A stretch of 44,124 nucleotides of DNA, taken from NCBI GenBank assembly GCA_050251775.1, contig JBFWMD010000024.1, forward strand, positions 1 through 44,124. Direction: 5' to 3'. The DNA is from Paucidesulfovibrio sp050251775. GTDB lineage: Bacteria > Desulfobacterota > Desulfovibrionia > Desulfovibrionales > Desulfovibrionaceae. Both the position numbers and the translations under genes were made by a program. The stretch's first letter is position 1, and each line of letters starts with the position of its first letter. Below the pieces are notes generated by a model. The model searched no databases, had not been told where the DNA came from, and was given only the letters and a program-made list of their open reading frames with translations. Shown here in pieces: positions 33,820 through 42,715 of this stretch.

Positions 33820-34566
33820 CTAGGCCATTCTGTCGGCGATCCGCTTGAAGGGTTTGGCCAGCGAGGCCAGGAATTCCTTGCGGTCCAGGGGCCGCACCGG
33901 AGTGAGCGCGGCCACAGCATAGTCGTGGTAGTTCGCGGGTTCATCCGTGAGCAGGTAGATCACGTTCACGTCGTCCGGGTCCGCGAGCATGGCCTTGGGG
34001 AAGGTCTTTTTGACCGTGGCCAGGCGTTCTTCCGCGAGTTTGAGCATCTCCTCGCGCTCGCCGAAGTTCATGGTTCCGGTGGGGCAGGCCCGGACGCAGG
34101 CCGGGGGCATGCCCTTGAGCACGCGATCGTTGCACATGGTGCATTTGGAGAGCAGCCCGGTCTCGGGATTGCGCCGGGGGATGTTGTAGGGACAGGCGTC
34201 CCGGATGTCCTCGAAGTCCGACTCGCTGAATTTCCTGGTCTTTTCCGTGTAGATCACGGCGCCGGTCTTCTTGTCGTGGATGATGGCGTTTTCCACGGTC
34301 ATGTCGCCCACCTGCTTGCAGGGCGGGGACACGCAGTGGCGGCACTGGTCCGGGAAGAAGTTCCAGCGGATGACCTCGCCGTCCAGGTGCTCGCTGAAAC
34401 GCACGAGCTTGTAGTTGAACGGGTTGAGGTCCTGCGGGTTCTGGTGGCTTCCCCAGCCGGCCTGGGTGGTCTTGTTGGCCGGCAGCTCGTGCCATTCCTT
34501 GCAGGCGATCTGGCAGCCCCTGCACGCGGTGCAGCGTGAGGTGTCGATCAGAAACGACTTGGGCAT
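33820..34566 (-). CDS. fdhB: Formate dehydrogenase beta subunit (ferredoxin-like)
   Basis: The 248-residue protein has the sixteen or so Cys of a polyferredoxin subunit (CTACRGCQIACKEW, CRHCVSPPCKQV, CPYNIP, CTMCNDRVLKG and CVRACPTG). There is no signal peptide or anchor helix, so it should be exported as a passenger of the Tat-targeted alpha subunit. It matches the beta subunits of Desulfovibrio two-subunit formate dehydrogenases, which reduce periplasmic cytochrome c3. The gene is 48 bp downstream of fdhA. Confidence 0.95.
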   Translation of the reverse strand: MPKSFLIDTSRCTACRGCQIACKEWHELPANKTTQAGWGSHQNPQDLNPFNYKLVRFSEHLDGEVIRWNFFPDQCRHCVSPPCKQVGDMTVENAIIHDKKTGAVIYTEKTRKFSESDFEDIRDACPYNIPRRNPETGLLSKCTMCNDRVLKGMPPACVRACPTGTMNFGEREEMLKLAEERLATVKKTFPKAMLADPDDVNVIYLLTDEPANYHDYAVAALTPVRPLDRKEFLASLAKPFKRIADRMA

Positions 34567-34584
34567 GGTGGTCTCCTTTCGGGA

Positions 34585-34606
34585 CCGGGCGGCTTTGGCC
34601 GCCCGG
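34585..34606 (-). other. Intercistronic GC hairpin between fdhA and fdhB
   Basis: A nine-base-pair perfect stem (34585-34593 with 34598-34606) with a TTTG loop lies between the fdhA stop and the fdhB ribosome binding site. It has no T run on the minus strand. Confidence 0.6.
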
Positions 34607-34614
34607 GTCGCACG

Positions 34615-37600
34615 TTAGCTTGCAAGCTCGGTGAGCTTGTCGGCCTTGCGGATGTTCACGCAGCAGGCCTTGTACTCCGGGATGGTGGTGTTCGGGTCGC
34701 CGACCGAGGGCGTGAGCCGGTTGGTCGAGTCGCCGGTTCCGGGGGTGGTCCATCCGAAGCAGAAGGGCATGCCGATTTCGTGGATGATCCTGCCGTGTAC
34801 CTTGAGGGGACGCATGCGCACCGTGACCATGGCGAAGGCCTCGACCCGGCCACGGATGCTTTCGATGATCACGCCTTCGCCGTTCTTGATGCCCTTTTCC
34901 TCGGCCAGCTCCGGACTCATCTCCACATAGAGCTGCGGTTCGGCCTCCAGGAGGTTGGGCACGTTGCGGGTTTCGCCGCCGCCGCACCAGTGCTCGGTGA
35001 CGTTGTACGTCGTGAGCACGATGGGATAGCGGGAATCCGCAGGAGCCGCGAGCAGGTCCATGTCGCTGTTCACGGATTTGTAGCAGGGGCTGCTGAGCTG
35101 TTTCGAGAACAGGTTGCTGTCCACCGGGGTTTCCACCGGCTCGTAGTGTTCGGAGAAGGGGCCGTCCTGCCGTCCGGGTCCGAAGACCTGGCCGTAGCCG
35201 TGCTTGGACATGATGAACGGGTTCTTGCCCTTGCCCGTGGCCAGGGGCGGCCAGCCGCCGTCCGGCACGTCGCCGACCCACTTGCCATCCTTCCATTCGA
35301 TGACGGCCTTGGCCGGGTTGTACGGCTTGCCGTTCTCGTCCACGGAGGCGCGGTTGTAGAGGATGCGGCGGTTCACAGGCCAGCACCAGGACCAGTTCGG
35401 GTACAGGCCGATGTTGGCCTGCATTTCGGTCTGCTCCGCACTGCGGCGCTTGGACTTATTGCCGTCCTCCTCGGTGTAGCTGCCGGCATAGAGCCAGTTC
35501 AGGCTCATGGTTCCGCCGTCGTCGGAAAGAGCCGTGAACGAGGGGACCTGCTGGCCCGCCTTGTAGAGCTTGCCCTTGATCTCGGTGTCCCGGGTGAAGC
35601 GGCCATTGATGCGCTGGCAGACATCGTCCGGGTCGTACTTCGCGGGCCAGTCCAGCTTGAGCGGGGCCTCGGGCAGGGTTCCGCCTTCCTTTTTATAGAG
35701 GGCGCGGACCTTGTTCATCATGCCCACGAACATCTCGCCGAAGTTGCGGGCCTCGAACTGGGGCTTGATGGCCTGGTAGTGCCAGAGCAGCCAGCGGCCC
35801 GAGTTGGTCACGGAGCCTTCCTTTTCGAGCCGGTGGGCCGAAGGCAGCAGGAAGACCTCGGTCTTCATCTTCTTCGGGTCCACGCCGGGCCGATGCCAGT
35901 TGTCCGTGGTCTCGGAGTGGTGCAGCTCGGCGGTCACGAGCCAGTCCAGGTTGTCCAGGGCCTTGCGGATTTTGTTGGTGTTCGGCACGGAGTTCATGGG
36001 GTTCAGGCCGATGATGATGCCGCCCTTGATCTTGCCCTGGTACATACGATCAAAGAGGAACATATAGGAATAGTCCTCGCCCTTTTCGATCTTGGGGAGC
36101 AGGTCGTAGCAGAAGCCGTTTTCCTTGTTGGCGTTCTCACCGAACCAGGCCTTGAGCAGGCTGGCGAGGTACTTGGGCTTGTGCTGCCACCAGTTGGCCG
36201 AGAGCGGGTCATTGCTCGCCGGCGTGTTGCCCTTGAGGTACTCCTCGTACGTCTGCCAGCCGTTGTGCGGCATGGCCATGTAGCCGGGGATGATGTGGTA
36301 AAGCAGGGTGTGGTCCGTGGAGCCCTGGACGTTGGGCTCGCCGCGCAGGGCGTTGATGCCGCCGCCGGCCACGCCGATGTTGCCGAGCAGCAGCTGGATG
36401 ATGGCTGCGGAACGGATGTTCTGCACGCCCACGGTGTGCTGGGTCCAGCCCAGAGCGTACATGATGGTTCCGGCCTTGTCCGCCTTGCCCGTGGCCGCGA
36501 AGGCCTCGTACACGCGCCTCAGGTTCTTCTCGGAAACGCCCGTGGTCTGCGAAACCTTGTCCAGAGTGTAGCGCGAGTAGTGCTTGCGCATCAGCTGGAA
36601 CACGCAGCGCGGGTTTTTCAGGCTGGTGTCGCGCACGGGCACGCCGTTCTGGTCCAGCTCGAAGTTCCACTTGCTCTTGTCGTAGAGCCGGGTCGTGGGG
36701 TCGTACCCCGAGAACAGGCCGTCCTTGAAGTCGTAGTCCTTGCCCACGATCAGGGCCGCGTTGGTGTACTCGGCCACGTACTTCTTGAAGTAGGATTCGC
36801 TCTCAAGGATGTGGTGGATCATGCCTCCGAGGAAGGCGATGTCCGTGCCGGAGCGCAGGGGGACATGGAAGTCCGAGCGGGCCGAGGTCCGCGAGAACTT
36901 GGGATCCACGTGCATGACCACCGCGCCCTTATCCTTGGCGCGCAGGACCCACTTGAACGAGATTGGATGGTGCTCGGCAGCATTGCTGCCCATGATCAGG
37001 ATGGCATCGGCATTCTTGATGTCGATCCAGTGATTCGTCATCGCGCCGCGTCCGAACGACTCTCCCAGAGCCGCAACAGTGGCGCTGTGTCAGATACGTG
37101 CCTGGTGGTCCATATGGACGACGCCCAGGCCGCGCATGGCCTGGTGTGCCAGCGCGCATTCTTCGTTGTCCGCGTGGGAGGTTCCGAGGAGGAACATGGA
37201 TTCCAGGCGGTTGACGGTGTCTCCCTGCTCGTTCTTGAGAATCAGGTCCTTGTCGCGGGTGTCCTTGATGCGCCGGGCGATGCGCTCCAGCGTCCATTCC
37301 CAGCTCTTCTCTTCCCACTTGTCGCTGAAGGGCGCGCGGTAGAGCGGCTTCTTCACGCGGTGATGGCTGGTGGTCATGGTGAACATGGCCGCGCCTTTGG
37401 CGCAGAGCGATCCCTCGTTCACAGGGTAGTCCGGGTCACCCTCGGTGCTCACCAGCTTGCCGTTCTTCACGTAGCCGATGGCGTTGCAGCTCACCGAGCA
37501 GAACGGACAGACCGTGAAGATCTCCTTGGCTCCGTCGATCTTCAGATCGGCGGCGTAAGCCTCCACTGGCGTGAGATCCACGCCGAGCTGGCCGAGCGTC

Positions 37601-37656
37601 AGGCAGGTCGCCCCGGCTCCGGCCAGCTTGAGGAAACTTCTCCGATTACATTGCAT
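34615..37656 (-). CDS. fdhA: Selenocysteine formate dehydrogenase alpha subunit, Tat-exported
   Basis: The gene is read through an in-frame TGA at 37090-37092 (codon 189), giving 1,013 residues. Before it comes ...VHMDHQARI and after it HSATVAALGESFGRGAMTNHW, the classical Sec context of formate dehydrogenases. The N-terminus has a twin-arginine signal (NRRSFLKL) and a CPFCSVSC...LCAKG [4Fe-4S] site. The rest is the molybdopterin-bis(MGD) fold. The start is ATG at 37654-37656 with AGGAGG 6 bases upstream (a TTG precedes it). Formate is oxidised in the periplasm and electrons pass to FdhB and then cytochrome c. It heads the operon fdhA-fdhB-fdhE-fdhD-fmdE. The metal could be Mo or W. Confidence 0.97.
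37043..37085 (-). promoter_or_regulatory. Candidate SECIS hairpin after the fdhA UGA
   Basis: About 16 bases downstream of the UGA a seven-base-pair stem (CGGCTCT/AGAGTCG, one G-U pair, GGG loop, 37057-37073) is nested inside a GCGCC/GGCGC outer pair (37043-37047 with 37081-37085). This is where the bacterial SECIS element that recruits SelB sits. Fold not computed. Confidence 0.7.
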
Positions 37657-37747
37657 CAATGGCCTCCTTTGCTTGGCCCGGCAGCGAATTGCGGGCCGTA
37701 TGGATAGATGCGCTCGATACCTGGAGCCATTCTACAATAAAAATTAA

Positions 37748-38203
37748 TTATTTCAACATGTTATATTTAGCACATTGGGAGGCGTCCGTATTCCCGTCTG
37801 TAAAAGGACGCGTTTGTAACGGCAGAAGATCATTTCCTTTTTTCAGAGCGAAACGCTCCACGGCCGCGAACCATTCTTCGAAGCGATTGGAAAGCGTCTC
37901 TCCGAAACTGGTGAGTCGGTAGCCGGAGCGGCGACAGCCTTTGCGTTCGATGAGCTTTTCTCCGAGCAGTTCCTCGGTGGTTTTGATTTTGCCCCAGGCG
38001 CCCCGGTAAGACATACCCAGATTGGCCGCGGCAGCGGTCAGGGAGCCGCTGGCCTTGATCTCCCGCAGAAGCAGCAAACGGCCCAAGCCGAAGAGCACGC
38101 CGTCCGGCGATTCCAGCCAGAGATGCATGCGCATCACGGCGGAGCGTTTTCGGGTCGGGTCGGATGTCCTTGTGGATACCTGTCTCAGGGAAATCACATT
38201 CAT
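37748..38203 (-). CDS. ModE-like DNA-binding protein without sensor domain
   Basis: The 151-residue product has the ModE N-terminal winged-helix pattern (LLLLREIKASGSLTAAAANLGMSYRGAWGKI) and a following wing region (RRSGYRLTSFGETLSNRFEEWF). The molybdate-binding TOBE domain of full ModE is missing. It lies between fdhA and the molybdopterin oxidoreductase and is transcribed in the same direction; GGAG precedes the start ATG at 38203. A role in controlling the flanking molybdenum or tungsten enzyme genes is inferred from family and place. The C-terminal 25 residues have no match I know. Confidence 0.85.
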   Translation of the reverse strand: MNVISLRQVSTRTSDPTRKRSAVMRMHLWLESPDGVLFGLGRLLLLREIKASGSLTAAAANLGMSYRGAWGKIKTTEELLGEKLIERKGCRRSGYRLTSFGETLSNRFEEWFAAVERFALKKGNDLLPLQTRPFTDGNTDASQCAKYNMLK

Positions 38204-38387
38204 GCTTTTCTCCAGCCCGTCGTCAGGTTCAGTCCCGAAGTTTCAGAAGATCGAATTATGCCGATTGCGACATATTAGTGTTTATGCATTCTTGCTCGGC
38301 AGGGCAAAAAAAAGGAACCACGTCTTGGTTTGACACTAAAACCGTGGGATAATGGAGAGAGATTGTAAGAATAACGCAATAAAAGAA

Positions 38388-38415
38388 GGCCGATCCGGAA
38401 ATTTCCGGATCGGCC
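38388..38415 (-). terminator. Terminator of the molybdopterin oxidoreductase gene
   Basis: A perfect 28-base palindrome (GGCCGATCCGGAAA plus its complement) is followed on the minus strand by TTCTTTTATT. It lies 45 bp past the stop codon. The next gene on this strand starts 185 bp further on and must have its own promoter. Confidence 0.8.
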
Positions 38416-38459
38416 CGAAGGGGTTCGCGGACTGTCGCAGAACAGCCGCGGAGGGAGAG

Positions 38460-40550
38460 CTATGCCTTGCGCACCTCGATGAAGTGCTCCTGCATGGCGA
38501 CGGCGCCGCCAGCCTTGTCATATTTGTCGATACCCTTGGGCATGAGCTGGTTGTCGGCCACGCCCTTGCCGCGCGCCCGGCTCTCGCAGGGCAGGGTGTG
38601 CCCGAAGCCGTGGATCATGAACACGCATTCCGGGTGGATGAACGGGGTCACAAAGGCCTTGATCCTGCCCTTGTGTCCGTTGCTGCTCACTTCCACATAG
38701 TCGCCGCTGGCGATGCCGAGCTTTTCGGCCTCGGCCTTGTTGACCCAGAGCTGGTTCTCCGGCATGCGCTCGTTGAGCAGCGGGTTGTTCACGGTGTGGC
38801 CCTGGGTGTGCAGGGCGCAGCGCCCGAAGGCGATGCGGTAGCGCCCCTGGGGCGGGCGCTGGGGCGACTTGTAGAGCGGCAGCGAGGGCAGCCCGTCCGC
38901 CTCCAGCTTGGGCGAGTGGACCTCGATCTTGCCGGACGCGGTCTTGAACTTGAACTCGTCCATGTTCCGGTAGAGCGGCGCATCCGCCAGGCCCACGGAA
39001 CCCTTGGCCTCGAAGTCCGCGATGCTCACGCCCGTTCCGTCGAGCTGGAAGTTCCAGATGTCCTCGATCTTCTCGTAGGCCAGTTCCTCGATGCCCATCT
39101 TCTTGGCCAGCTGGGCGTAGATTTCCCAGATGGCCTTGGTGTCGTGGAGCGGCTCCATGACGCGCTTGCGCATGATGAACGAGGGCTTCAGACCGTTTTT
39201 GGTGGCCAGAATGGAGTCGCGCTCCAGGTACGGGGAGATGGGCAGGACCACGTCCGCGAACCAGGCCGTGTCGGACCAGGAGAAGGTCACGGCCACGAGC
39301 AGGTCGAGATTGGCCCACTTCTTCTTCACATCCTCCACGTCCGGGAAGGCCATGAGCGGGTCGTGGCGGTGGGCGATGTACGCCTTGACCGGGTACGGCT
39401 CGCCCGTGACGATGGCCTCGTAGGCCAGGTTCACCAAGCCGGGACCCGCGTCGAAGTGGGTCCGTCCGTCCATCCAGCCCACGCCGTCGGCGCGCTTGCC
39501 CTTGGGCTTGGGAAAGAGCTCCATGAAGCTCTTCAGGCCTTTGCGGCCGAAGTCGCCGGGCTTGTTCATGATCGGCAGTCCGCCCTTGGCCCCGATGCTG
39601 CCCAGCAGGCCATTGATGAGGTAGGCGGTGCGCGACATGTAGAACGAGTCGGAATAGCGGGCGGTCATCCAGCCGGGATGCCAGATCACAGCGGGAGCGG
39701 CCTCGGCCAGCTGGCGACAGAAGTCGCGCAGCGTGGTGGCGGGCACGCCGGTTTCCTGCTCGGCCCATTCCGGGGTGTAGGGCTTGACGAATTCGGCCAG
39801 GGTTCCGAAGTCGTTGAAGTGCTTTTCCACAAAGGCCGCGTCGTAGAGCTTCGCCGTGATCAGTTCGTTGATCACGGCCAGGTTGAAGCCGTAGTCCGTG
39901 CCGGGGCGGATCATGATGAAGTTGTCCGCCTTGGCCGCGGTCACGCTGGCCCGGATGTCGATGCTCGTGATCTTGGCGCCGTTCTTCACGGCGTCCAGGG
40001 TGTTGTTCACCTCGGCCACGTTCACGGCCTCGAAGATGTTCCTGGTCTGGACCACGAGGTGCTTGGTATTCTTGAGATCGTAGGCCACGCCCTTGCGTCC
40101 GAATCCGAAAACGGAAAGGGCCGCGTTCTGCACGTTGCGGGCGCAGGCGGAGTCGTGGTTGTTGTAGTTCGGGGTTCCTATGGCGCGCAGGAACGCGCGA
40201 TAGAAGTCGCGGAACGGGCCGCCCCGGTCCGAAAAGAGCACGGCTTCGTCGCCGTATTTCGCCCGGACCTCGTTGAGTTTCGCGGCGACATAGTCCAGGG
40301 CCTCATCCCAGCTTGCCACGCGCCATTTGCCTTCGCCCCGCTCGCCAACGCGGATCAGCGGGGTCTGGGGACGTTCATCGTCCTCGGTCAGGGCCACGCC
40401 CGCCGCACCGCGCGGACAGAGCGCGCCGTTAAGTCCCGGCGCGTGGGAGTTGCCCTGGATATAGACGCAACGGCCGTTTTCGACCTCCGCCTCAATGGGG
40501 CAGCGGACCGAACACATGCCGCAGATGCTGTAAACCTTCTTTCTCGCCAT
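38460..40550 (-). CDS. Molybdopterin oxidoreductase, PsrA/PhsA-like, without Tat signal
   Basis: The 696 residues from the ATG at 40548-40550 (GGAGG upstream) contain a [4Fe-4S] site CxxCx3C (10-17) with a fourth Cys45, and the molybdopterin-bis(MGD) fold. HDSACARN places Cys136 as the likely metal ligand. The sequence resembles the polysulfide/thiosulfate reductase group rather than formate dehydrogenase. It has no Tat or Sec signal, so it should be cytoplasmic, unlike most of that group. A four-cluster ferredoxin gene (40880-41326), on the other strand across the intergenic region, is the natural electron-transfer partner. The substrate is not defined: thiosulfate, polysulfide or another sulfur oxyanion are options. 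Confidence 0.85.
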   Translation of the reverse strand: MARKKVYSICGMCSVRCPIEAEVENGRCVYIQGNSHAPGLNGALCPRGAAGVALTEDDERPQTPLIRVGERGEGKWRVASWDEALDYVAAKLNEVRAKYGDEAVLFSDRGGPFRDFYRAFLRAIGTPNYNNHDSACARNVQNAALSVFGFGRKGVAYDLKNTKHLVVQTRNIFEAVNVAEVNNTLDAVKNGAKITSIDIRASVTAAKADNFIMIRPGTDYGFNLAVINELITAKLYDAAFVEKHFNDFGTLAEFVKPYTPEWAEQETGVPATTLRDFCRQLAEAAPAVIWHPGWMTARYSDSFYMSRTAYLINGLLGSIGAKGGLPIMNKPGDFGRKGLKSFMELFPKPKGKRADGVGWMDGRTHFDAGPGLVNLAYEAIVTGEPYPVKAYIAHRHDPLMAFPDVEDVKKKWANLDLLVAVTFSWSDTAWFADVVLPISPYLERDSILATKNGLKPSFIMRKRVMEPLHDTKAIWEIYAQLAKKMGIEELAYEKIEDIWNFQLDGTGVSIADFEAKGSVGLADAPLYRNMDEFKFKTASGKIEVHSPKLEADGLPSLPLYKSPQRPPQGRYRIAFGRCALHTQGHTVNNPLLNERMPENQLWVNKAEAEKLGIASGDYVEVSSNGHKGRIKAFVTPFIHPECVFMIHGFGHTLPCESRARGKGVADNQLMPKGIDKYDKAGGAVAMQEHFIEVRKA

Positions 40551-40879
40551 GGCTTCCTCCAGAATGCCGTCAGTGCCCGAAACAGCGGCTTTCTTCTCCT
40601 TATACAGCAAAAGCGCGGGGAATCCACGTTTCCTGCGTATTGGGGAGACGACTGAATTGCCCTTGATTTACAGGATGTTTTTGAATGCTAAAAGATATGT
40701 GAAAAAAATAACATATCATATGGGGATCAGGGCAATTTCCTACTGTTTTGGGTCGTCAAGCAATGAGAAAAAAATAACGAGCGTACATCGACATTGACAC
40801 AGGCATGGCGGTATGGTTCTAAACTGGACCATAGAAGTGTGCCCGAAACACACGGTTAAAGCCTGTCGAGGTGAGATAA
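40551..40879. other. AT-rich divergent control region
   Basis: This 329 bp space separates the divergent oxidoreductase and ferredoxin genes. It is much richer in A+T than its flanks, especially 40660-40790. It holds the inverted repeat at 40694-40717 and the overlapping palindrome CATATCATATG at 40712-40722. No coding region or RNA gene is recognised. Both promoters must lie here. Confidence 0.6.
40694..40717. promoter_or_regulatory. Inverted repeat GATATGT-N10-ACATATC
   Basis: A seven-base perfect inverted repeat sits in the AT-rich region between divergent genes. The ATAT-rich arms recall ModE-type operators and a ModE-like protein is encoded 2.5 kb away. This is an inference from sequence only. 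Confidence 0.4.
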
Positions 40880-41326
40880 ATGGCCGCTTACAGGATTAAA
40901 TTGGACAAAAGTCGCTGCATCGCCTGCATGGCCTGTCTGGTTCATTGCAAGCAGAAGAACCGTGTTCCGCAGGGACTTTCTTTGAACAAGCTTTTCGCTG
41001 AGCTGGAAGACAAGGACGGCAAACCCGTGCTCAAGGTCAAGTACCAGCCCTGCCTGATGTGCAAGAACCCGGAATGCGTGCCCGCCTGCCCCACCGGGGC
41101 CATGCAGAAGCGTGAATCCGACGGTCTCGTGTTCATCGATGAAGAGCTTTGCATCGGCTGTGGTGAATGCATCGAGGCCTGCCCTTGGGACGTGCCCGTC
41201 CTGGACGAGGCGCGGGGCAAGGCCATCAAATGCGACTACTGTATGGACCGCATCGAGGAGGGCCGGGACCCGGCCTGCGTCACGGGCTGCACCGCCCATG
41301 CGCTCTCCTTTTCGCGCCCTGAATAA
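40880..41326 (+). CDS. Four-cluster ferredoxin-type electron-transfer protein
   Basis: The 148-residue protein is built of [4Fe-4S] motifs: CIACMACLVHCKQ, CLMCKNPECVPACPTGA, CIGCGECIEACPWD and CDYCMDRIEEG...CVTGC. This is the arrangement of beta subunits of DMSO/thiosulfate reductase-type enzymes, here in short form. It has no signal peptide. It sits divergently from the molybdopterin oxidoreductase and upstream of the TSUP permease; GAGGT precedes the ATG. It may carry electrons to or from that oxidoreductase. Confidence 0.92.
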   Translation: MAAYRIKLDKSRCIACMACLVHCKQKNRVPQGLSLNKLFAELEDKDGKPVLKVKYQPCLMCKNPECVPACPTGAMQKRESDGLVFIDEELCIGCGECIEACPWDVPVLDEARGKAIKCDYCMDRIEEGRDPACVTGCTAHALSFSRPE

Positions 41327-41391
41327 TGGTATCGGGCGGCCGGGGTTCCGGCCGATAACCGTCTGAGCATCACAAGTCCAAGGAGGAAGGG

Positions 41392-42531
41392 ATGAAATCC
41401 AAGAGGTTGTATCTTCTTTTGGCGCTGGCCGTGCTGGTCGTGTGCCTGTTCGCCATGCCCGCGTGGGCCAACGAGCGTCTGGTCAAGGCCATTGCCGAGG
41501 CCCAGGCCAACATGCCCGACAAGGTCACCGGCGACCCCGGCTACCTGGGCATTCCCGGCGGCCCGCAGCTGCAGTGGTGGTGGGGCCTGCTCTGGGCCGT
41601 GTGGGTCGGCTGGATCTTCTCCACCGTGGGTGCGTTCGGCGGCATCATGGCCGGCGTCGGCCACATCACCATGTACGGCCTGGGCGACTACGCCAAGGGC
41701 TTTGGCAAGGACGCCAAGCTGAACAAGGTCGTCACCGACTCCATCCGCGTGTCCAACCAGTGGTTGGTGGGCTGCTCCGCGGGTCTTTCGACCTTCAACT
41801 ACTGGAAGGCCGGTCGTCTCGTGCTGCCCCTGGGCATTGCCCTGGCCATCGGCTCCGTGGCCGGTTCGCTGCTCATCCCCTGGCTTACCGCCGGCAAGAT
41901 CAGCCTGAAGGCCTACCAGGGCTACTTCGGCCTGTTCGTGCTCCTGCTCGGCTGCTACCTCTTCTATGAAACCACCCCCACGGGCCAGAGCAAGAAGAAG
42001 GCCGCCAAGGCCGCTGCCCAGGCTTTCCAGGACAGCGTCAAGAAGCAGCGCGAGGGCGGAGAAGTGAACATGGCCGAGATGGGCGTGAAGGTGCAGAAAT
42101 TCACCCCGACCCTCTGCGAGTTCACCTTCTTCGGCGTCGAGTTCAAGTTCAATCCGCTCATCCCCGTGGTGGGCGGCTTCTTCATTTCCGCCCTGGCGTC
42201 CTTCCTGGGCGTGGGCGGCGGCTTCCTGCTGGTTCCGTTCCTGACCTCCGTGGCTGGCCTGCCCATGTACCTCGTGGCCGGAACCTCCGCCGCGGCCGTG
42301 TTCGTGGGTATGATCAACTCCATCTTCTCTTACATGGTCCTCAAGGGAACCCCGGTGGAATGGTCCCTCATCGGCGCCGAACTGGTGGGTATCGTCATCG
42401 GTTCCATCATCGGCCCGCGCACCTCCAAGTACATCCCGGACATCTGGCTGAAGCGCATGTTCATCGTCCTGGCCGTGTACGTCGGTCTGCGCTACACCCT
42501 GAAGGGCTTCTTCGGGATCACCATCATCTAG
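41392..42531 (+). CDS. TSUP (TauE/SafE) family permease with signal peptide
   Basis: The 379-residue protein begins with a cleavable-looking signal (1-27, ending PAWANE), then eight or so membrane helices in two TSUP halves (GAFGGIMAGVGHI and SFLGVGGGFLLVPF) joined by a Lys/Ala-rich charged loop (about 200-235). TSUP proteins move sulfite, sulfoacetate, taurine-derived sulfonates or related anions. The location after the ferredoxin and near a PsrA-like enzyme supports a sulfur oxyanion substrate. GGAGG precedes the ATG. Confidence 0.9.
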   Translation: MKSKRLYLLLALAVLVVCLFAMPAWANERLVKAIAEAQANMPDKVTGDPGYLGIPGGPQLQWWWGLLWAVWVGWIFSTVGAFGGIMAGVGHITMYGLGDYAKGFGKDAKLNKVVTDSIRVSNQWLVGCSAGLSTFNYWKAGRLVLPLGIALAIGSVAGSLLIPWLTAGKISLKAYQGYFGLFVLLLGCYLFYETTPTGQSKKKAAKAAAQAFQDSVKKQREGGEVNMAEMGVKVQKFTPTLCEFTFFGVEFKFNPLIPVVGGFFISALASFLGVGGGFLLVPFLTSVAGLPMYLVAGTSAAAVFVGMINSIFSYMVLKGTPVEWSLIGAELVGIVIGSIIGPRTSKYIPDIWLKRMFIVLAVYVGLRYTLKGFFGITII

Positions 42532-42574
42532 CCGATTTGTGCGCTTCTCGCCGCAAGGCGATACCGTCACCTTC

Positions 42575-42607
42575 GCGGGGCTGTCCGGGTTGTCCGGGCG
42601 GCCCCGC
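42575..42607 (+). terminator. Weak hairpin after the TSUP gene
   Basis: GCGGGGC (42575-42581) pairs with GCCCCGC (42601-42607) around a duplicated TGTCCGGG. It is followed by CTCTTC, not a T run, so it is a weak candidate. Confidence 0.35.
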
Positions 42608-42715
42608 CTCTTCACGGAGCGGGAGCTCCCCGCAGAATTTCCCAGGAACACAAGACTTGGTTTGCCGCCCGGTTCAGGGTAGGATGCACGAAATCTCGAA
42701 ACGAGGAACCGCCCG

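Noticed and set aside
37041..37089. Premature stop splitting fdhA into two genes
   Set aside because: The UGA sits exactly at the selenocysteine position with conserved residues on both sides, so it is decoded rather than terminating.
34780..37707. A 975-residue plus-strand reading frame opposite fdhA
   Set aside because: It is an antisense shadow of fdhA with biased composition. fdhA itself shows Tat signal, iron-sulfur and Sec motifs.
40794..40823. TTGACA plus TATGGT/TTCTAA as a sigma-70 promoter of the ferredoxin gene
   Set aside because: TATGGT is only 12 bp away and the sequence at 17 bp spacing does not resemble a -10 element.
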